Part shown: positions 48,587-59,539 of the stretch, in pieces
Layout: every line of letters starts with the position of its first letter
Numbering within the stretch: the first letter of the stretch is position 1
Source of the DNA: Mastigias papua
Lineage: Eukaryota > Cnidaria > Scyphozoa > Rhizostomeae > Mastigiidae
Direction of reading: 5' to 3'
DNA: 64,000 bases
Assembly: GCA_964019165.1 (NCBI GenBank)
Contig: OZ025269.1
Span: 5,793,379-5,857,378 of the forward strand
Position numbers and translations under genes: made by a program
Notes under the pieces: model-generated
Told to the model about the DNA's origin: nothing
What the model saw: only the letters and a program-made list of their open reading frames with translations
Database searches by the model: none

Positions 48587-49677
48587 TCATAGCTTTTTAC
48601 CACATGAACTGCAAAAATTGTCGGAATTAGAAGACCTACGGCCACAGCTTTGACACAGCTTGGTTCGAGAATCTGACAAATCGGCTGGCTCTTCAGAAGA
48701 GACGCGACTGTCAGGACTATCACTCGGAGATGTGTTCACGATGTACACGGGAGGTATAGTTTCAGATTCCGGCAGAGTGGTCATGCCATGGGCCCGAGCA
48801 GGCCGCGAGGATTCACGACCTAGATCTCCAACTTTCAAGGTAGCTGGCATACTACCGCCATTTGGTTTTGCATGAAGGCCAAGTCTTGGTACTCCAATAG
48901 GAGAAAACGCTGACCCTGTCCGCTCTTGAGTTACTCTATTGTATAAACAATTGGGGTCTTGACAAGTACACGAGGGATGACTTTTTCCTGGCCTACGTGC
49001 TCTCTCGTGAGCTGGTAAAATGCATTCGATTGTCTGCACGATGTCCCCATCACAAGCTTGTAATATCAATTCTAAGACATGACGGTTTTGCTCCGGGAAC
49101 AACCTTTGCAGCAGTTCGATCGACTTAACTGGAGGCAGTGGTACAGAAGAGTGATTTGGGTGGACAGGAGGCAAACCAGGAGGCTGTGGTGCAGGTAGGC
49201 CTGGGTGATGGTAGAACCCTCCATTATGAGAAGCAGGGTGGTTCATTCGTACGCTATTCATGTCAGGCGCTTGGTGCATCCTCACACAGGGAACATTCGA
49301 AGTGCAGGCTGGATAGTGATAAATTAATCCTCTTGGTACATTGACACTCGTTGGTATGTGGTTTGGGACAACATGATTTGATGAATGGCCAGTTGCGTAA
49401 TGGATTGCTTTTGGGGAGCCAGGAGAGCCCCGACCTTCTGTTTGGTGTCGTGTCTCCGTTCTTTCGGCATTACGCATTTGCTCTTCTTGTTGCTCCTTCT
49501 CAACTTCATGCTTCTGCTTTTTGATAGGTGGAACCAAATCGTCATCGTCATCGACGTGCAAGCCATGCGGTCTTGATGGATCTGGAAGAACATCGTTAGG
49601 TTCCTCAATTGTCGTATCTGATTTGGCAGTTATCGAATCATCTTCTTCCGACGCAGAGGGAGACGATAGTCCATACT
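48587..49677 (-). CDS. DMRT exon 2 (DMA domain and zinc ribbon)
   Basis: 1,091 bp with a TTTTTTTACAG acceptor. Starts [15 protein letters not shown], has an acidic stretch ([11 protein letters not shown]), a His/Pro-rich middle, the DMA domain, a Cys-rich patch ([12 protein letters not shown]) and the final CQSC...CSSCGKKL before the stop. Confidence 0.95.
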
Positions 49678-52600
49678 CTGTAAAAAAATAGACATCAAAA
49701 TTTAAAGCCAAGACGTGTGGATATGCTCGAACAAATATATAGAATATACGAGAATTTGCAATCTATCAATACAGTTATACAATGCAAGCATACTGCACCC
49801 TATACATTTTATAAATCTCTATTAGACAGAATAATGCCATAGATTAAAATCGTAGACTTTTCTGCCGAAGGAGAAAGTATACAAAAATCCCCATAATTGA
49901 CGTATTAGTCTCGACATTAAAAGCAAGCGACTCGTGTAAGTGGCATCAATATATATAATAGTAACTTTAATAATAATATAATAAATGCTCTTTTTAAAGT
50001 TGGCTGTGCTATTTAGCAATGCGTTAATTAAAACCAACTATACAAAATATAAAAGTCTAATGAAAACTAAAACTAATTACATAGATCTAGAGTTGTCACA
50101 AAACTGTGTAATATCGGTATTTTTTGCTTGAACTCAAATCTTAAACAGTGTACAGTTAAAGGCCACAAGGTGATTATCTTATAAGAGGGGGCTCAGCCCC
50201 CTTTGTTGAAATGAAGAGAGCTTATTGGTGGCTCAGTTCGCCTTCCACTAAGTGGATGCTAGCTTTATGAATTCCTAGCTTGGTAGATTTCGGCTTAACC
50301 TTTCAGTCGTTATCCGACGTTTCATACTCTGATGAGAGTCGGACGAAACAAATAATTTCAATTTGTCTAAAACATGTTGATTCTTTTTCGTGCAATAGGG
50401 TAGCTTGGTAGTAAGAAGCGACCCTTTACCACAGCTTTGTGTATATCATGTCAATTAAGTTTAACTTTTGCATAACCTTGTGTGCTTTCAATGTGGTAAT
50501 GTCATCCATAGGGTAGCTTACGGTATAGCTCCCGCCTTAACCTTCTAGGACGATAACTCCTAGAAGGATACATAGATAAATGTATAGGACACTACAGGCT
50601 AAGTAAATAAAGCATAATGATAGGGACAGTCCACTCCCACACAGGGATCTTTACCCAGCTATCGGGCTTCTTAAACAGGTTGCCGCTGCGCAACCAGTGA
50701 TAGAACCTAGTATGGTGGCTTACCATGTAAGATAACAAACTCAATTCAAGCCAAAGTATGCTTGATACAAAACCTCCAGCAGCAGACAAACATTGAGGGT
50801 CCAGATTGGATGTGACGGGTATTTGCAGTGAAAATTCACATGAAAAGGGGTCTTGGGAGAAGAGGAACTCGGTGGATTAGTTCCAGGGAGAAATTGTTAG
50901 ATTCCATGTGTCCAGAAGTTGAACTATATTGGTAATTATTCGGCGCAATTTACAAAGGCCTATCGTTGAATGTTAAAATACAATCTCATAAGCTGCGATA
51001 TACCATTGCCAGGTATAATTAACATTGCTGCAGTTAATCATAGATATAACTGACATTGTAAATGAAGTAAGAAATTACAAATTCTGGAGAACGACCGAAG
51101 GGCTACATCCCTCAGAAGTACAAAAGAAGACAGCTGGGATGCTGAGCCCCCCAAGCCTCCCCCTGCTCTATATCATTGTCTCAAAAAGTTCAATATTGAC
51201 CTTTCTTAACAAAAATCCGGTATTTGAGGCAGTCTAACGTTGCTTTCTTATAAACTACCTTCATTTTGAATATACATGTAATGCACAGTAAATATACAGT
51301 AACATTTAATCGTAGCCAAAACTACTCCATAAAGACGAGAAATGTACGTAAGGATTGCATAGACTGAAGTAAGCTTTTGATATAAACACAAAGTGGCTTA
51401 AGTCAAATTTCCTGGTTGATTTACAAATACAGGAGGGAGTTACATCAAGCACAGCGTGATCAAACGCTAAAACTGATTTTAGTACCAGCTAACCAGCTAA
51501 AGATAACGGTAGGTTTATAAAGGTCAAGAGCACGCAGTCTAAGTAAATTAGCTTAAACGAATGCCTTTGTGCAAGAAGCGCCATGTTTCGGATCGGTTTG
51601 AAGTCACTCATGGTGCCGTATTCCGTGATCAGTTGTGCGAACTATATGAATGAATTGATTCCTATTCGTGCCACATGTCTCCATAGAATCATGTGCAAAC
51701 AGGAGTTACGCACGCACGGCGCCCGACAGCACACGCAAGTAACAGCTATGCACGAAACTATCGTCTGTGTGTGATCCCTATCAACATGCCTTTAACAAAA
51801 TCGCTGCTTGCAATATTTGAAAACATTAAAGTTGCTATGCTAAATTAGGAAAAATATTTCGAGAACGGTGACTGTAAAAATAAGTAGATTACACAGTCAT
51901 TACCAAAAAAAACTTGCTCAGCGGTTGCCATATGAAGACAACAAGTGGTCAAATATGAGTCAACTTACACATGTATAACAAGCAGCTTGGTCGCAAATAC
52001 AGAATTTTTCTACTCAAAAAAACAATTTCATAAACATCACGAAGCTCTACCTAATTCCAATTATGCTTTTAGGTAATATCCACAAGTACGCCTCCCTTAA
52101 CTCTTTTGGGATACAGACACGTTTAATGCCAGGGGCGGCACCAGCCATTACAGACTGGGGAGCTTTGGTGGATCACGTCTTTTCTTGACCACACCCTATA
52201 TTGCAGCGAACAACAGAACTGCAGTATTACATTTGAGTTGGATTAAAAGGACTGACTCAACTCTTACCAAGCCGCGACCCTAGTAGGGGGGCCGTTACCC
52301 TAGTATTACCCATGGGCAGTTCACTCTGTTTGGCATTTCTCCCTTTTATACGAAGGCCACTTGATACGTTTTATCTTCGGTTCGTTGTAGAGCAATAGTG
52401 TACAGGGATGGATTTACAAAGAGTTTAGAGGTGCAACACCCGCCATATTCTGCTTTTGTTTGGTAAAAACATATGGGTATAATCATTCTATTCGGTAGAA
52501 CGGTTTGTTGGTTCGGCAAAACAGCTCAAAGACTAGGCAAGATTGAAAGTTTCCAAGATTTGTTTACCCAGGTCTAACATCAAGATCTCATCGTAACAGT

Positions 52601-55600
52601 GCTGGTCATTTCCTAAGTGGAAAGGCTTCCATTCTTGTGGAATTCCTCATTCATATCTGACACAACTTTGAAACTTTGTTTAATTCTCGAATCCAAACTC
52701 TATAAGTAGCTCCCCATTAAGTTTGAAGGCAAATATTAAATGAAATATTGAGAGGAAAATTAAACCTACAGGATGTATCCAGGGATGGCACCATACACCA
52801 CAGGGTGGGGGAATAATTCTAGCAGGTAGTGTCCTTTTCGGACCACGATTTTCAGTGTACACTAAAATAAAATATACAACTATGGGGTGACACTGCAATG
52901 ATGACATAACGAGGAATTACATCTTCCGAGAAGTTCCCATCACCTCCTCCTCAAACTTTTCCTCTTCGAATTCGGACGAAATGCAAAATTGATCCTGCAG
53001 AAAACTGGAAGGACATGTCCCCAGTACTCCCGTGGTGTCACCGCTGGACATATCTGCTATTATGTGACCTTTCTGGTTTTCTAACTAATGGTATCTTAGT
53101 ATTTTCATAAAAGCAGTTAACTGTATCTTACAGGTTGTTATATGGATAACACGTGTAGCCCTGGAATATTCAATATCATCTGCTGCATTCCTTTCTCTCC
53201 ACTGTATCCCTGATTTCAATTAGTCTCAATTATTGAAACACAAATTGTAGAGCGGAGTTCACTATTTAGTGTATCGGGCAATTAATATGCAAAGAAACAA
53301 AACGAAAATAACTGTCCTCAGTATAAACATGGGCGCTCTACAAAAGATCTTTGAAACAGGCTATGAATAATTCAAAGTTTTCAAACAACGTTTATAGCTG
53401 CAGTTTCTATGACACATGTTATAAACACAGAGGTAAAAGCTGTTTAATTTTTACAAATGAAACGACCTTTCTCCAGATTCACATTATATTCTTATCTGCC
53501 TCCTAAATCTAATTGTTATTTCTTGAATTTCTGCTTTACGAGGACATCTTTTGTTTGAGAAAATGCTATTCATATTATTTTATGGAAATTTTGCAAAAAG
53601 ACATGTTAGGCGATGTTGACATAAAGAGAGTGACACGTAAGGGAACATAGAGGAATAGCATCTCAAGTGAACCCCAGGAATATTGCTTAGTTTCACCCCC
53701 ATTAGATCTTATAGAAATGACTTCTAGACAAAAAATAACTATTGGGTATGTTATGCCCCTCAAACCACTCCGGTTGCCCCTTGTACAAGAGTCCATTTCC
53801 AGGTAAATTTCTCTAAAGGTGGTTTCGTATGCAATTTCCTGGAAAGGCTATAGTCAGCATACACACTGATGAACTTCTGGGGGACTTCTTACCATAAAAG
53901 TCATGGACGTAGGAACCGGGGGACCAGAGGGACCATGGTCCCCACTTTTTAGCAAGCTTTGCAAAAGTACCCCTTTGAAGCCCAAAATGGGCGTGGTCGT
54001 GTGCCCTTTTTAGGAATTTCCCCCTCCCCACTTTTTAGATGCTTCCTACGTCCCTGAAAGAACGGCCTATTGTATTGACGTACAGCACCGCAATCCGTAA
54101 ATCTGACCAACCATAATTAATATATCCCATAACTGAGAAAAGTCATCAAAGTTCAGCTCTTAGATTTTCTACCGTGAAACTTTCATCTATAATGACTAAT
54201 TAAGTTAGATATTGAAAACAAATACTATGGAGGAGTTTTACTTTCTTTAGTTGCTCTTACTGGACAATGAATGTAAGATTATTATCAGGATTATTAAAAA
54301 TTTCAGGCTTATACATGATTATTGCATGGGTCTCTTCTCACGAGGCTAGCATGACCTCCTTTAGACTCTGAGAAACAATGCAACTGTACACTATGCCTTT
54401 TGGGTATAGCGCGCGTATAGTGCCAAACAGCTGTTTAGCTTTTGCAATCCTTTACTTTCTTTCCCATTGCTCAACAGTTGAGTCTGCTAGTTTCCCACGC
54501 AAACAACCCAATTCTATAGTTTGAATATGAAAACTCGAGGTGTGTATCAAATATGATAATGAGGCTAGTAAATTAGTGCTACTGTCTAGAGCAGTGGTTC
54601 CCAACCCTTACTCCTGCACCTATCACAATGTTTTGCACTGACCTCGAATCATCCCCTACAATATATATTTTGCTCAAGGCTGATGAAGTGTAATTAATAA
54701 ATAAAGTTCCTGTCATTGAGATGCACAATTAGGAATGATATTTTGCATCCCCATTGGAAAATCTCTGTTCTAGAATCATTGCAAATGCGTCACTCCCGTC
54801 AATAATGTTCATATGCTCATCAATATTTGCTCAAAAAATTCAAATGACTGACTTCTCACTTTCACAATATAACGTAAAATTATTGCTTTTACTCTTAGAT
54901 TCCTAATAAAGTAGATTGATGGAATTATGGGCCTCGAATCGGCAACCTGGACAGGGCCCCATTCATTATGCCACACGAGGAAACCTGAATGTTAACTTAA
55001 CTAGGGATACCCTTAAGAAATAAACAAGGAACTAATATATAATATATAATATATAATATCATCAGTGTTTTTAGGAGCTAAGATTCCAAGATGATACAAA
55101 CTTTTAGTCAGTGACCTAGCCGGGCCCCTTAAACTTTGGGACCCTCGGGCCTCAGTACCACGTCCAATTTTCCCAAACGGTAACTCCGCTCCTGCCTCTA
55201 ACAGCTTTAATATTAATGCTCCATGTCTAAATGATCTACCTTCCCTGCAAAGTATTTACATTAGAGTGGTCATTAGATATCGCTCAAAAACTGCACTGCA
55301 ATTTGAGAAATTAAAAACTTAAAGAGATAAAAATAAGGGAATTTAGAAGCCAATCACTGGGGTCAAGGGAAAAATTAGAGACAAAACAGGCAGGCAAGAT
55401 CTTAATAAGGATATATTGAATGAACTGAAAGGCTAATTTGAGGATTTACCAACTCCGGAAATCTCACCTGCAGATAAGGACATATGTTGAAGGAATATCT
55501 TCTAGATTATAATATAATGTTGCTTATAAAAACTGGCCATATCCGGTACATTAATTCTTTGAATAAATAAATGATTATTAGAGTTAGCAACTGAGACTCA

Positions 55601-58600
55601 AAATCAGTAATTATGAATACTATGAAGCAATTAGAACGGTTTACCCCACAGTACACTTAGTTTTCCATGAAGGTTGATGAGATCATGGAACAGTCAATAA
55701 AGTTCTGCTGCTAGTGAGCAACAATAGTGCATTTAGTGGTCACCAAATCATTATGGCAGGTTCTGCCGGGAACGTGTTGAATTAACATCCTCAATCAAAA
55801 AGATGGTAAAGTACACACACGCAGGACCGTATTTAGAAATAGGCCTACTGGTACCGGGCCCAGAATATCCCCGATATTTTCATAGTTAGGTGGACTCCAG
55901 CAAAGTTTAAAAGCACTATAAAGAGTAGCTATTTTTAAGGTACACGCTTTATTTTCATAAGGAACTACTTTATAAGGAGCCTACATGTACAATGCTGAAA
56001 TTTTAAAAGAACTTATACCTCTAAAGGAAAATTCCCTAAAAACTTTTCAACTTGAAAATTTTTATGGCAACAAGCAATCAAGAATTAGGAAGCTGGTTCC
56101 ATTCACTTGCAGCCAAACTCCGCATAGATTGTTTGCTATGCTTGTGTTAAGTCTTTGATTTTTCGTTGATCTTACGTTACAGCCAAAATTAAAGGCAAAA
56201 TGCAGGATTTCAATGTTTTACATGTGTCTGTACCATTTTCATGGTAGTAATTGTGCGCCGAAAATTAAAGCAACTGTTAAGGAACTTTTAGCACTATAAC
56301 TTGATCATTGCAGGTCCAAAAATAAGGAACTTTTGGAACGAGGCCTTGAGCTAGGTTCCTGATAAAAAACGTGCACACCATTCAGTTTCGGGCCCAGAGT
56401 CTCAGCAGAGTTAAATGCAGCCCCGAGTGAGCCATTAGCAGAGTAAAGAAAAACATTATCTGAGCTTAAAAATGTCTCCTGCTATTCAAATCAAGGCTAG
56501 AATATGCTACGGTACTGTACATGCGAGCTACGGAGAACCACAATAACACAAGTTTCATCGATGCTTTCTAACTTGTTGAAGGAATTCGAAGGTTGCCTAT
56601 TAACACTGTTGTACAGAAATGGTTGCATGGCTTATTTTATTTCGAAATCATCTCCACTTGGGTTGGCTGAGACAGACGAATATTTACAAACAGAGCATAA
56701 TCGCCTTTCGAAATTGCTAAAATTCTTAGATTTATGCTTGTTTTATTTTACCAAGAAACTCTGTCAAAGATCAGTCTTGTTTTGGAACTGAGGTCAAGGA
56801 GATAAAGGACTCCTTGCAACTCGTTTGGCGACTGGCCTTTGAGAAGCGCACGACCGATTTGAACCGATAGAAAGCAACAATATACCAAGCGCCATATTTG
56901 TTTTCTTATTATCTCAATATGACCAGCTAACTAATCAAAGCATGCCTTGCAAGTCTCATTGCGGCCAGACGATCCAAGGTCCTTCCTAATCCGCCATTGA
57001 ACGAGCTTTAGCAAAAGATTCATATGTGAAACAATTCTAATTTTAAATCTAATTTTAGCGTTGTGAGTCTACCTCAAGTAAAACTTTTGTCAATGAATTT
57101 TAAACCAATTTGCTTTCCAGCTTTATGAGCCAAAAACTAATCTTTTCTGTTAATCCATTCACTTTAGCGAATAATTTCTGAGTGCATTCCTATGATTAGG
57201 AACATAAATTCTTTGGCCAAGGTCTCCCGCAAAAGCGTCATCCATAACATTCATTAGATTTTGCACAACGAACTCATTCAACGAAAACATTGGCGACAAT
57301 CCCTCATTTAAACACTATCAAAGCATTTAACTATATCATAATCAAATGTAAATATCCAAATTGGAGGGAGAGAAAAAGCGCAATATCTTTGGACGTATTG
57401 CAATATCATAGGACTTGGCTACCAAATAATAGGGATTTATCTAATTTGTATCGTGTTACATCAAATGGACTTGTTGGCACAAAGGATTATCTGAATTTAG
57501 CTTTTAATTGAATTTACCTGTAGAAAGCGAGCAATTTTATTTGTCGATAAAGTACCATGACTATTCCCCATCTAGCGGCTCAAAAGTCAGCAGATATTTC
57601 AAATTGACATTGAACCAAATTTCGAATGACAATAAATGCCATCAATTTTTAGGAATAATAGCAAAAATTTCCTAAACGCGTTTTAGGAATAATTCTGTAC
57701 CATACAGCGTGAATCACAACATTCACCATATTGTCATCTTTATCATAAGGTTTATTCTACACCCAGTGCATAAAATGACAACTGCATTAGAACGAAGATT
57801 TGTATAAGCAATATCAAATATATTTAAGATAAGAAAACAGAGTGGATATAAATCTTTTTAAGAAAGAGTGTTATACGGAACCTATATGTAGAAGGCAAAA
57901 GTATTTATGGAATCATGCTAACGATAAGATCTGTAAGGAAATTTTAAATTTCGGAAATTTTGATTACAGCATAGAGTCAACAAGTTTGGAAGCTATCTCC
58001 ACTTATTGCAGTCAAACTTGCATGAGTTGCGTGCACCTCTTGTTGTAATGTTAGAGCAGTTTGCATTGAAACTTACATTGTCTGTAATACACGCTTTCAA
58101 CACTTTACACTTAAAATGCTTATTTAGTACCAAATGTACAATTAAAGTTAAGGAACTATTAAGGAATTTTTAGTACTGCAATAGTGCAAAAAGAGGTCCA
58201 ACAATAAGGAGCTTTAGGAACTAGGCCCTAAAACAATGTGTAGATCTGAGTAAATCCTAGGGTTTTATGATTCATTAAAATCCAGCCTCATCCAGTGTGG
58301 TTTTTTGCAGTTTCCCTGAGAAAGTTTGTTTATTTCTTTCATGTGGATAACTGATTTCAGAATGCCGGTCAGAGCCTCTGCTTGACATCCACTGGCCTGA
58401 CAAAGGAAAAGGCACCATACAACATGATGCACACTTCAAAGTGGCAAAGATTTCGATCTAATTTTGACAGACTGGCTCACTCCAGTTTGAACCTAAATGA
58501 TCACGTAACGCTTGTGTGATCCTACGAGGTTGTTGTGCCATTTAAAGATCGAGCTGCGATTCATTGAATCAACCCAGCCTCTTCAATTGCGTACGCTGTG

Positions 58601-59488
58601 CTAAAGTTCAGTGATCCTTACATTCTATCACTTTATTCATCAGGCAACGAGAGTTCACATGAAGTTGTGTTCTCAATTAGTCAAAGTTCTGCTTACACAT
58701 AAACGCTTGCCTGCGGTAAAAGCAATTTACCTGCTTTGTAATACACGGGGTTCTAGGAGTAGTGGTTAACTTCCATGCGAATGTAATCCATCTAACTTAG
58801 ACATTAAACTTATTCCTTTTCTATCCAGTCTCTGCTGGCAACTGCAGAAATTCTGCTTTTAGGATCTGTTCGAGTCTTCCAAAAAAGATACTTCTTATGG
58901 TCATAAATATAATAAGTCGAGAAATTTATCGACTTTGACTCTTTGTCATGCTTTCTGCCGTAATAGAGGGTAGTCTTGATGCAAAAATGATTTTCCTAAA
59001 ACTACTTTCTGACAATGGTCATACTTGCGGAACTTAAATTTCAAAGAGCAACATGCTTGAAAGACATCATTTCCGTCTGGAGTCAGCAACTCAAAGTTAT
59101 CAGGTTTCAGAACGCTACAAAAAAAGAAAAACGAAAATCAGTGAAGAAGATATAATGATAATGTACCTTTCTCTGTGGAAGATGAAACCGTATCTTGATT
59201 CATAGCCTCCATCGCTAGACTTGAAGGTGAGGATGTATTTCTGGCAAGACCATTCTCTTTCGGTATCTCCTCCTCGTCTCGCCTCAGTGCAACCTGAGCT
59301 GCCATCAGACGCTGCCTCTCCAAAATCAGTATACATTTTGTACAAGTGCAGTCGCGCCAGGGACAATACCTTTTGTGGCCTTTGAGTTGTGATATGATGC
59401 CATGATTTCTACAACGTGCGCAGCGAGGCGCCTTTGGCTGGTCTCCGAATGTGTCCTGTGCAGGCCGCACACAAGACTGAGTATCCAT
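48587..59488 (-). CDS. DMRT (DM + DMA domain) transcription factor
   Basis: Two exons, 59167-59488 and 48587-49677, joined by a GT-AG intron of about 9.5 kb. The phase-1 join is consistent and gives 470 residues. The DM zinc-binding DNA-binding domain is at about 19-70 ([40 protein letters not shown]). A DMA domain lies at about 290-329 ([20 protein letters not shown]), placing it with the DMRTA/DMRT93B-like group. DMRT proteins act in sexual and neuronal differentiation in animals; no such role can be read from the sequence here. A Cys4 zinc ribbon (C449, C452, C463, C466) ends the protein. The start at 59488 is the first ATG before the domain. Confidence 0.95.
50287..50400 (+). mobile_element. 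114-bp hammerhead-bearing insertion
   Basis: Flanked by a perfect 11-bp duplication TAGCTTGGTAG (50276-50286 and 50401-50411). The related repeat at 620-890 has a single 'gcttggtag' at this point and no insert. The insert begins 'atttcggcttaacctttcag' and ends 'ttttcgtgcaataggg'. Compared with the copies at 12.4 and 13.9 kb it lacks the upstream 'cgcatctggc' part, so it is 5'-truncated, as expected for retroposition. Confidence 0.8.
50323..50365 (+). ncRNA. Hammerhead-like motif, copy 4
   Basis: CATACT, intact CTGATGA (50329-50335), GAGTCGGAC, intact GAAA (50345-50348) and TTC (50357-50359), then AATTTG, which restores four of six stem I pairs. The catalytic core is complete, but stems I and II are weakened. 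Confidence 0.58.
50600..53890. other. DMRT intron, no gene recognised
   Basis: Non-coding sequence with scattered hAT-like end motifs ('caggggcggcaccagccatt' at about 52131 and 'cagggatggcaccatacacc' near 52782), but no complete element and no exon-like frame. Confidence 0.4.
53902..54054 (+). mobile_element. MITE with 'ggacgtagga' inverted ends
   Basis: 'catggacgtaggaacc' and 'gcttcctacgtccctg' are inverted copies about 150 bp apart, non-coding. The target duplication is not clear. Confidence 0.55.
54592..54767 (+). mobile_element. hAT-type MITE
   Basis: 176 bp, starts 'cagtggttcccaaccc' and ends 'ttggaaaatctctg'. The 8-bp flanks GTCTAGAG and TTCTAGAA agree at six positions, suggesting an old insertion. 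Confidence 0.7.
54922..54985 (-). other. tRNA-like pseudogene or SINE head
   Basis: The minus strand shows an A-box-like 'tggcataatgaatgg' and, about 30 bp on, a B-box-like 'gattcgaggcc' in roughly tRNA spacing. The cloverleaf does not close, so it is a pseudogene or tRNA-derived repeat. Confidence 0.4.
55950..56375 (+). repeat. 420-bp dispersed repeat, copy 2
   Basis: Begins near 'aaggagcctacatgta' and ends 'gagctaggttcctgataaaa'. The best-preserved copy, non-coding. The ends 'ggaacct' and 'aggttcc' are short inverted matches. Confidence 0.75.
57850..58240 (+). repeat. 420-bp dispersed repeat, copy 3
   Basis: Recognisable by 'ggaacctatatgtagaaggc', 'gcagtcaaacttgcatgag' and 'aaggaactattaagga'. 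More diverged than copies 1 and 2. Confidence 0.62.
59167..59488 (-). CDS. DMRT exon 1 (DM domain)
   Basis: 322 bp beginning [14 protein letters not shown] and ending TVSSSTEK before a GTACAT donor. Contains the entire DM domain, as is usual for DMRT first exons. Confidence 0.95.
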
Positions 59489-59539
59489 AATAACCAGGAG
59501 GCTAATTACGGCTAGCTGGTAACTATTTACGGTCAAATT

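Larger units (their letters stand above)
50180..50550 (+). repeat. Dispersed repeat carrying the hammerhead insert
   Basis: Paralogue of 620-890. Blocks in the same order flank the 114-bp insert at 50287-50400. It lies in the DMRT intron. Confidence 0.6.

Noticed and set aside
50323..50365. Type-III hammerhead with GTTTC/GAAAC as the open stem
   Set aside because: Too few bases remain between the cleavage site and CTGATGA for stem I. The type-I arrangement with CATACT/AGTATG fits all copies better.
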